This document shows positions 17,201 to 22,298 of a stretch of 22,298 bases of DNA, in pieces; the first letter of the stretch is position 1; every line of letters starts with the position of its first letter. The stretch covers positions 1-22,298 of the forward strand of contig DSBN01000243.1 in NCBI GenBank assembly GCA_011046055.1, read 5' to 3'. The notes beneath the pieces are model-generated. The model ran no database searches and had not been told where the DNA came from. It was given only the letters and a program-made list of their open reading frames with translations. The position numbers were made by a program, and so were the translations under genes. Source of the stretch: Sediminispirochaeta sp. (GTDB taxonomy: Bacteria; Spirochaetota; Spirochaetia; DSM-16054; Sediminispirochaetaceae).

Positions 17201-17314
17201 CTCCGCCTCCTTCAGCTCATCATCCTTGTTCCCCATTGCATAGAGCTCTCCCATAGTACATAGGTAGAGGGAGGATAGAATCAGACTGAAAAAAAAGAGG
17301 CCTCGCTTTGTCAC
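14240..17314 (-). CDS. Large periplasmic TPR/coiled-coil scaffold protein
   Basis: A 1024-residue secreted protein made almost wholly of acidic helical repeats. The signal peptide covers about residues 1-26 (LYA at its end). TPR-like units are recognisable at about 29-64 (AELLIEERRYNQAIELLTE), 146-175, 645-680, 715-745, 790-815, 930-960 and 977-1010, separated by long coiled-coil stretches (about 420-690). A Pro/Glu-rich linker lies near 333-362. The only cysteine is C19, inside the signal region; the preceding residues (SLYL) make a poor lipobox, so lipidation is possible but not favoured. No enzyme motif is seen. The GTG start has GGTGAG upstream at a short spacing. It is the first gene of the operon with the receptor phosphatase, 16 bases ahead of it, and may present ligands or envelope partners to that receptor. 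Confidence 0.85.
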   Translation of the reverse strand: MTKRGLFFFSLILSSLYLCTMGELYAMGNKDDELKEAELLIEERRYNQAIELLTEVMRDSPRYFDEAEKLLAKIREARELYNRTYRELLETLDIREGEELDEQEAYEIIRRLEELDAEPNSASIEAFAQARRSIIFTVNDQRFQQIMNQADTLLADQRYIEAIELYLSGFDLHRELFEEEEDFNSPQLLRQIDSRIETIQGLSESFRSLYPRLDSSLRDYSASAGDAPRRWDDFSQLFSELLDLWRQVVEQANSIDSIRLSIMDADTTDIPFLSTLRVLTRGRPASERPNGIAGAVERPLVAAMERLGSDALAWIEQEYQSSVLRFTQRFRPLETAPEQEETVVEDVPESGRVPAVEPEAGFETVIALAEQGGSLFERQIALHNRREELDMEHKVGPRARQSQASSLYYQAHGFAAEVYIDLAQELREMEGLEEIYGNLRKVESIQENRLELERNLSILQNQVQLVEEYREQYDGYAQSGVEVERAQGIVNELLRQLRVSLAEGRDFEGRMVDKIADIRYRSVRATLESSSESIDRASRLVEGVQEPLEEGGEPVLIRDPNGAIDLIREAENGLAAARETVSGVLEDLTGEKPYIRSQERIAERVEEGRIFLERFEALNTSIAEINAEAVELNRQADIALAEGDIRLGQAENELAAESFEAARERLEQAGEAYSASLLYREDPEVRRIIDEEIPEIGEEIIFQQNQLVVREVREMINRGRELFLQERFIEAEQVLSRAQSRWLLTHTEDNQEVVFWLNRVERALEATSGITIEEDDPLYPEMMQILNLAKEDFRRGVELFEQGDRQRALERFAAAEKKTEYIKEPFPNNQEAGALYLRILQYTQPDQFESIYRERFRTAANKLESQPEEAYRELQVLRQIDDDFPGLQDAIYKAEIATGIRQPPPDPEKLARARSLYAQAESIVNRDVRAQFPVALTYLNEAINLDPNYQEAMVLKDRLQAGQGGQISVVLSSSDQQQLRRAQDMYIDGRYYEAQAIVEQLWQNPENRSNPKLLDLRRRIESRL

Positions 17315-17478
17315 TTACTCACCAGTTATATAACAATGTACCACAATTATCGACATTATAAATAATATCGACAGTAAAAAGGGGCATAGTAAATCTTTCA
17401 CCCTTCGAAACTTGCCAGTTTTCGATTTTGTTTTTGAAAGTGGAAAAATAGGCCGAAACAGTGTATATTAAGGGTAGT
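17315..17478. promoter_or_regulatory. AT-rich divergent promoter region
   Basis: 164 bases, far richer in A+T than the flanking genes, between the TPR operon (leftward) and the FadL-like gene (rightward). For the rightward gene, TGGAAA at 17441-17446, a 17-base spacer and TATATT at 17464-17469 form a reasonable promoter ending nine bases before the ATG. Leftward, a TATAAT lies at 17360-17355 and a second AT box, the palindrome GTTATATAAC, at 17325-17334. Two direct copies of ATCGACA (17349-17355 and 17367-17373) flank the leftward TATAAT. Confidence 0.5.
17349..17373. repeat. Direct 7-bp repeats flanking a -10 box
   Basis: ATCGACA occurs twice, 18 bases apart start to start, with an AT-only spacer that contains a leftward TATAAT. 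This arrangement could be a regulator binding site controlling the TPR-receptor operon, or chance in a low-complexity region. Confidence 0.35.
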
Positions 17479-18729
17479 ATGAAGAAATCTGGCTGGAAAA
17501 CGGTACTGCTTATCACCCTCCTCGCTTTCGCAAGTCTCGGGCTCGCCGCCGACGACCTGGCCGATTTCTACTACGGTTACAGCGACTTCTCGAACCACTC
17601 TTTCTTTCGCGACCCCAACACGGGACGGACACTGTTTCCAACCCTGCAGATCCCCATGGGCGGAGAGTACGAAGGGATGGGCACCGCCTACACGGCGATC
17701 GCCGAGGGCGCCGGCTTCCTCGAATCCAACCCCGCCGGCAGCAGCCTCCTTCACAACACGGAGCTGGCCTTTCTGCACAACAACTGGATAGCCGACTCGA
17801 GCCTGGAAAGCCTGGTGTACAGTATCCGTTTTGGGGACCTCGGAATCGGGGCTGGAGCCAAACACCTCTACCTCCCCTTCACCGCCTACAACCAGTGGGG
17901 AGATCTGGACTCCAGAGCCTACGTGTCGGAGACCGTGGCCACCGCGAATCTCTCTTACAACTTCCTCTCCTCGTACTACTTTCACGGAATCGCCGTGGGG
18001 GCGAACCTGAAACTGGCCTATCGAAGCATCCCCAGTGTGATCTACCCCGGCCAGAGTCTCTTTTCACCGATGGTCGACCTGGGAGCTCTGACCAAGTTCA
18101 ACTTCCTCAAATTCTACCCGGCTCGAGAGAGGAACCTCTCGGTGGGAGTGGTTGCTCGCAATCTCGGACCACCCAACGACGAAGAGCCTCTCCCATCGCT
18201 GCTCTCCGCCGGTCTGGCCTACGCCCCCTGGCGTCCGGTTTTGCTCTCCTTTGATTTCAACTATCCTATAGCCTTTGGACTGGCTCCGGATGAGTGGGAG
18301 AAGTGGTACATCTCCTCGGGCTTCAAGGTTCAGTTTACCAATTTTCTGGCACTGCACACCGGTTTCACCCACCGGGGAGCCAATCCCCGCTTCAGCATCG
18401 GCAGCAATATTGATTTCGACTACATCGATCTCATCCTCAACTATACTTTGGACCTCACCACCCAAGTCACTTCCATCGACCGTTTCAGCCTCGAGGCCAG
18501 TATGGAGCTGGGCGACCGCGGACGAGCCGAGCTGCAGCAACAGGTCGAAGAGTACTACATCGAAGGTCTGAAGGCTTACGCCTCGGGAAGCCTGCAACGA
18601 GCCATCGAGTATTGGGAAGCAACTCTGGAGCTGGATCCGGATTTTCAGCCCGCTGAGGAGAATATGAGCGTCGCCCGACGCTCATTGGAGCTGCAAAGGG
18701 AGATGGAAGCGGTCACCAAAGTCGAGTAA
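17479..18729 (+). CDS. FadL/UPF0164-like outer-membrane beta-barrel with C-terminal TPR
   Basis: Predicted outer-membrane protein of 416 residues. A signal peptide covers 1-23. The mature N-terminus shows the FadL-family NPAG motif (LESNPAGSSLL, near residues 82-91), followed by alternating amphipathic beta strands to about residue 343, rich in aromatic residues as barrels are. This matches the spirochaetal UPF0164 group, proposed to be FadL-type transporters of long-chain fatty acids or other hydrophobic compounds. Residues about 356-405 form a TPR-like helix pair (YYIEGLKAYASGSLQRAIEYW), an unusual tail that should lie in the periplasm. The ATG at 17479 with TAAGGG four bases upstream is preferred over an in-frame GTG at 17461, which would lie upstream of the ribosome site and spoil the signal peptide. 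Divergent from the TPR operon. Substrate not determined. Confidence 0.82.
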   Translation: MKKSGWKTVLLITLLAFASLGLAADDLADFYYGYSDFSNHSFFRDPNTGRTLFPTLQIPMGGEYEGMGTAYTAIAEGAGFLESNPAGSSLLHNTELAFLHNNWIADSSLESLVYSIRFGDLGIGAGAKHLYLPFTAYNQWGDLDSRAYVSETVATANLSYNFLSSYYFHGIAVGANLKLAYRSIPSVIYPGQSLFSPMVDLGALTKFNFLKFYPARERNLSVGVVARNLGPPNDEEPLPSLLSAGLAYAPWRPVLLSFDFNYPIAFGLAPDEWEKWYISSGFKVQFTNFLALHTGFTHRGANPRFSIGSNIDFDYIDLILNYTLDLTTQVTSIDRFSLEASMELGDRGRAELQQQVEEYYIEGLKAYASGSLQRAIEYWEATLELDPDFQPAEENMSVARRSLELQREMEAVTKVE

Positions 18730-18769
18730 TATCAAAACCTGGGGTGACGTGACCGCCGCGCTCCGCCAA

Positions 18770-19576
18770 CTATACTTTCTGATTCTCCATTCTCTGATGG
18801 TACAGCTTTTCCAAACTTTTGTAGGTGAAGTAGAGTGAGAGGTCCATCGAGGCCAATCCCTGCGGACTCTCGAGGTCTTTTAGTTTTTTCCCCGCTAATC
18901 CGCCGCTCTTGCTCAACTGATCGATCGAGCGTCTCTGGCGTCGGTACTTTTTTCCAGAAAAATAGCGATCCAAATAGGCCAGCAGTTGGCGAGCGTCGTT
19001 CAAATCGTCTTGGTCCAGCGCCATCTCCTCGCCTTGGAAAAAAAAGTCGAAAAGCCGCCGTGGGTCCACCGCCTCGTAACGATGCAGCAGCTCCTCCACC
19101 TCTTTGACAAAGGGAGCCTGGTTGAACTCGATATTGTCGACCTTCTCGCGCAGTTTTTTCTGCAGCTCCCGCGCCTGGGGTCTCTTCTGGTCTTTGCGAG
19201 TACGCCTGATATGAAGCACCGCAGTGATACCCAGGGAGAGCAGAATCTCATCGAGCATCGGAATTGGGTCACGGACTCCAAAGGTGAAAACAAAATAGAG
19301 CAGCAAAAAAGTGCCCGCCGAGAGCAGCAGGTTCGTGAGAAAACGGGAGTCCGCCACCGATCTTCTCACCGCCGTATCTACCGCCCGGTAAAGCTCGTCA
19401 CGAAAGGCGATTATATTCTCGACCTCCGGTTCACGGCCGTACTTGCCCGTCACCCGAGTACGCTCGTCGAAGGAGAGAAACGACTCCGGCTTCTGAAAGG
19501 GGTGCAGAAAAATCGCCGATCCGTCCCGACGGTAGAGATGAAATATTGTCAATCGCGTCTCCCTATCCAAACTCAT
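18770..19576 (-). CDS. Conserved-looking protein with two membrane helices, function unknown
   Basis: A 268-residue protein I do not recognise. The N-terminal part (1-75) is soluble with mixed charge, two hydrophobic helices lie at about 80-100 and 105-123, and a charged RRTRKDQKR run follows. By the positive-inside rule both ends would be in the cytoplasm, joined by a very short loop. The C-terminal half (125-268) is strongly helical and very basic near 208-217 (GKKYRRQRR). No catalytic motif is seen. The ATG has an AGAGGGGG ribosome site. It lies 76 bases downstream of the polymerase gene on the same strand and may be co-transcribed with it, and it converges on the FadL-like gene with 40 bases between stops. 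Confidence 0.72.
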   Translation of the reverse strand: MSLDRETRLTIFHLYRRDGSAIFLHPFQKPESFLSFDERTRVTGKYGREPEVENIIAFRDELYRAVDTAVRRSVADSRFLTNLLLSAGTFLLLYFVFTFGVRDPIPMLDEILLSLGITAVLHIRRTRKDQKRPQARELQKKLREKVDNIEFNQAPFVKEVEELLHRYEAVDPRRLFDFFFQGEEMALDQDDLNDARQLLAYLDRYFSGKKYRRQRRSIDQLSKSGGLAGKKLKDLESPQGLASMDLSLYFTYKSLEKLYHQRMENQKV

Positions 19577-19652
19577 GCCCCCTCTCTCTTCTCTTCTATT
19601 CTAAACCAGCCCCTTCGGACAATCAATAATCAAATGCAGATTGAAAAATATG

Positions 19653-22298
19653 TCAAAAGCCTTCCGGCTGTCTCGGACGACTGAGGGAACGCACATCGTG
19701 GACCTGGAGCTGCAGACTTCCCCAGTCCTCCTCCACCACGGCCCGCAGCAGAAAAGCCCCGCCCCGCTCCAAAACCACGGCCAGACGCCGGTAGGCCTGG
19801 GGAAAAAACACGGTCTCGAAAATCCCATACGGATCCTCGAAGGAGACAAAGCTCATCTCTTCATGTCGGCTGGTGCGAAGCTCTTTCTCGGTGACCAAAA
19901 AGCCGGTGATGAAGACCCTCCGTCCCACCAGCCGCGCCAATCCCCGGGAATCCACCAGGGTCTGGTCTCCGACCAGGCGTCGAGCCCGGTCCATAAAGAT
20001 ATCCAATGGATGGCGGCTGACGATCAGCCCCATACTCCGGAACTCATCCATGAGCTTCACCTGCGAGGAGTAGTCCCCCACCACCGAGGGAAGCGGCGGG
20101 GCCAGAAAAAGCGAGCCCCCCGCCTCCCGATGATAGAAAAGCCAGAACATCTGCGGTCTGGTATAGGGTCCTGCCAATGAGTCCAAGGCTCCCGCTCTGT
20201 TGAGCGCGCGGAAGGCGGCGATATCCAGTTCGACGCGACGGCAGAAATCGTCGAAATCTCCGTACGACCCCCGCTCTTGGCGGTCGGAAAGAATTCGTTC
20301 GATGCTCCGCTGCCCCAAATCCCGCAGCTGTCCCAAGCCGATGCGTACCGCCCCGTCTTCGATACGGAACCGCAGTCCACTCGAATTGACATCCGGCCCG
20401 AGAATCGTGTAGCCCCTCCTCCGCAGGGCGTTCAAATAGACCTGGCGCGAATAAAAGCCCCCCCCGTTGTTGATCACCGAAACGTAGAACTCCAAGGGGA
20501 AGAACCTCTTCACCCAGGCCAGGCGATAGGACAACAACGCGTAGGAGGCGCTGTGGGCCTTGCAGAAGGAGTAGCCGTCGAAGGAGAGAATGGACTTCCA
20601 AAGCTCTTCAATCACGGCGTTTTCGAATCCCCTCAGTTGAGCTCCGCGGAAGAATCGTTCCTTGAACAGGGGAAGCCGAAACTCCCGATCCTTTTTGGAC
20701 AGCACCTTACGCAGACGGTCGGCCTCGGAGGCGTCAAAACCCGCCACCGCCACGGCGATACGAGAGACATCTTCCTGGTAGACCATGATACCGTAAGACT
20801 CCCGCAACACCGAGTCCGCCGGTTCGGGAAGCGGATCGTACTGACCACCCCGCAGGCGGCGCAAAAACTCGCCGATCAGACGGTTGGCGGCGGGGCGGAT
20901 AATGGAGGAGGCGATGACCAAGTGCTCGTAATCGCCGCGGCCCATCTTTTTGAGCAGCTGCCTGGTGGCGGGGGACTCGACGTAGAAAACCCCCAGGGTA
21001 TCTCCCGATGCGATCATCTCTCGAGTGCGAGAGTTCCGCAGGGGCGAGAAGCTCTCCCACTGCAAAGATGTGCCGTGCCGCCGGTTGATCAGCGAGATGG
21101 AGTCGCGAAAAACCCCCAGCGAGCGGTTGCCCAGCAGGTCTATCTTGACCAAGCCCGTCTCCTCGACGGCGTCCTTCTCCCAGGCCAGCAGGGGCCAGCC
21201 CAGAGCCGAGGTCTGGACGTGACTGTAGTCGTGGATCACGGTGGGGGTGATCACCACCCCGCCGGGGTGGGTGCCGATGTGCCGGGGCATGCCGTAGAGC
21301 CGGGGCACCACATCGCGAAGCTCTTTGGGCAGATCCGCCAGGCGTCCATGCCGCCACGAACGGGAGAGCTTCCGCAGCTGCTCCCGTTCGTACCCCATCA
21401 CCCGCGCCGGTTCCCGGATGGCCGATCGGCGGGCGAAGGTCACATGGTCGGCCACCATGGCCGCCCTGGACCGGTAGGTCCGGAATACGTAGGCCAGAGC
21501 CAGGTCCCTCTCGTCCCAGGGAAAGTCCACGTCGATGTCCGGCGGATCTTGACGCCCCATATTGAGAAAGCGTTCGAAAAAGAGATTGTGGCGCAGGGGG
21601 TCCACATGGGTGATTCCCAAGAGATAACTGACGATCCCGGCGGCGGCGCTCCCCCGCCCGCAGGTACGGGGTACTTGGGAGACGATATCGTGAACCACCA
21701 GAAAGTAGGAGGAGAATCCCTTACGGCGGATAATGTTCAGCTCGTAGTCCAGGCGCTCTCGCACCCGGCGGCGCATATCGGCCGGGCCAGTCCCGTGCTG
21801 CCCCGACAAGCCGTCGCGGAGCTCCTTGCCGTTGGACTCTTTGCCGGCGGGTGCTGCAGCCGCCCCGCCGCCGCTCTCCCCTCCGAAGCTTTCGCCGGAG
21901 CCCTCCATCACCGGCCCGTCTTCTCCCCCGCTACCAGGCCCGGCGGACACGGGAGAGGCGGCTTTCGGCTCAGAGGGAGCAAAGACTCCGTAGCGCCGCC
22001 GAATCCCCTGCTCGCACAGCTGCCGGAGCCGAGAGAAGGCCTCCTCCTCGTCGAGACCGGCGAAGCGGGGAAAGAAAAAACCCCGGGGCAGCTGAAACCC
22101 CTCGGCGATCAGCGCGAAACGCCGGGCGTTTTCCAAAGCCTCGGGAACCGCCGAGAAAAAGCTCTCCATCTCCCGCCCCTCCACCATGCGCCGCGCTTCG
22201 TTGAGCCCACCCCCAGGAGCTATTTCGGAAAACATCCGCCTGCTGCCGATCGCTCGGAGCAGCCGGTAGAAGTGCAGGTCCTCGGTGCTCCTGTAGAC
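19653..22298 (-). CDS. dnaE: DNA polymerase III alpha subunit, DnaE family (5' end beyond window)
   Basis: C-family DNA polymerase. The frame is open to the right edge, so at least 882 residues are visible and the true start and most of the PHP domain lie outside; an internal ATG at 22235 is not the start, since DLHFYRLLRAIGSRR upstream matches the family. Numbering from that ATG: GRGSAAAG at 193-200, catalytic PPDIDVDF with D233 and D235, third aspartate D366 in GLVKIDLLG, GTHPGG at 321-326, a FCKAHSASYA thumb/fingers motif, a helix-hairpin-helix region and a final OB-fold. It ends soon after the OB-fold, without the long C-terminal tau-binding domain of replicative DnaE1; with GGFYSRQVYL and GPDVNSS this suggests a DnaE2/error-prone-like class, though no imuA or imuB is nearby. 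A Gly/Ser-rich insertion sits at 84-156. Confidence 0.9.
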   Translation of the reverse strand, partial: VYRSTEDLHFYRLLRAIGSRRMFSEIAPGGGLNEARRMVEGREMESFFSAVPEALENARRFALIAEGFQLPRGFFFPRFAGLDEEEAFSRLRQLCEQGIRRRYGVFAPSEPKAASPVSAGPGSGGEDGPVMEGSGESFGGESGGGAAAAPAGKESNGKELRDGLSGQHGTGPADMRRRVRERLDYELNIIRRKGFSSYFLVVHDIVSQVPRTCGRGSAAAGIVSYLLGITHVDPLRHNLFFERFLNMGRQDPPDIDVDFPWDERDLALAYVFRTYRSRAAMVADHVTFARRSAIREPARVMGYEREQLRKLSRSWRHGRLADLPKELRDVVPRLYGMPRHIGTHPGGVVITPTVIHDYSHVQTSALGWPLLAWEKDAVEETGLVKIDLLGNRSLGVFRDSISLINRRHGTSLQWESFSPLRNSRTREMIASGDTLGVFYVESPATRQLLKKMGRGDYEHLVIASSIIRPAANRLIGEFLRRLRGGQYDPLPEPADSVLRESYGIMVYQEDVSRIAVAVAGFDASEADRLRKVLSKKDREFRLPLFKERFFRGAQLRGFENAVIEELWKSILSFDGYSFCKAHSASYALLSYRLAWVKRFFPLEFYVSVINNGGGFYSRQVYLNALRRRGYTILGPDVNSSGLRFRIEDGAVRIGLGQLRDLGQRSIERILSDRQERGSYGDFDDFCRRVELDIAAFRALNRAGALDSLAGPYTRPQMFWLFYHREAGGSLFLAPPLPSVVGDYSSQVKLMDEFRSMGLIVSRHPLDIFMDRARRLVGDQTLVDSRGLARLVGRRVFITGFLVTEKELRTSRHEEMSFVSFEDPYGIFETVFFPQAYRRLAVVLERGGAFLLRAVVEEDWGSLQLQVHDVRSLSRPRQPEGF

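Noticed and set aside
16134..17263. Several plus-strand frames within the TPR gene
   Set aside because: Antisense shadows of a long, regular repeat-protein frame with a signal peptide.
18730..18769. Short GC-rich convergent gap that might hold a terminator
   Set aside because: No stable perfect stem or T-tract found.
1..22298. Mobile elements, CRISPR arrays, tRNA or rRNA genes, prophage
   Set aside because: No transposase, integrase, regular spaced repeats or structured RNA signature was seen on either strand; composition is uniform apart from AT-rich promoters.

Overview
The window looks like chromosomal DNA of a free-living, fairly GC-rich spirochaete. The main reason is the clustering of spirochaete-type families: a UPF0164/FadL-like beta-barrel, a membrane-attached PilZ protein with a long extra N-terminal domain, a giant periplasmic TPR protein, and a very large receptor-type SpoIIE/PP2C phosphatase. 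From memory, the last two beside the barrel resemble the TP0854-TP0856 neighbourhood of Treponema pallidum; this was not checked. I see no rRNA, tRNA, CRISPR array, insertion sequence or prophage gene.

Layout. (1) 1-3801, minus strand: a tight three-gene unit, PilZ protein, then secreted HEAT-repeat protein, then ComEC (runs off the left edge). (2) 3802-9081, plus strand: a CPBP intramembrane protease, then an apparent operon of a TlpA-like thioredoxin, a DsbD-type transmembrane reductase and a long-chain acyl-CoA ligase. (3) 9122-17314, minus strand: an operon of a 1024-residue periplasmic TPR protein, a 1582-residue receptor phosphatase (beta-propeller/FN3/IPT ectodomain, a second sensor domain, HAMP, SpoIIE phosphatase), and a small zinc-ribbon protein with one C-terminal membrane segment. 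(4) 17479-18729, plus strand: the FadL-like barrel, divergent from that operon across a 164-bp AT-rich promoter region. (5) 18770-22298, minus strand: an unrecognised two-TM protein, and a DnaE-family polymerase alpha subunit that runs off the right edge.

How the genes may work together. The TlpA and DsbD proteins form a standard electron relay from the cytoplasm to periplasmic thiols. The FadL-like barrel and the acyl-CoA ligase could be the import and activation ends of fatty-acid use, although they lie in different operons. The most unusual unit is region 3 with region 4: a large two-sensor envelope receptor that ends in an apparently intact phosphatase, co-transcribed with a periplasmic TPR scaffold and placed back to back with an outer-membrane barrel that itself ends in a TPR-like tail. 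I infer an envelope-to-cytoplasm signalling module. No sigma-factor partner (anti-sigma kinase or anti-anti-sigma factor) is in the window, so its output is unknown.

Several promoters appear to place a TATATT/TATAAT box only 8-10 bases before a start codon, and the tlpA-like start codon sits at the exact centre of a perfect 22-bp palindrome.
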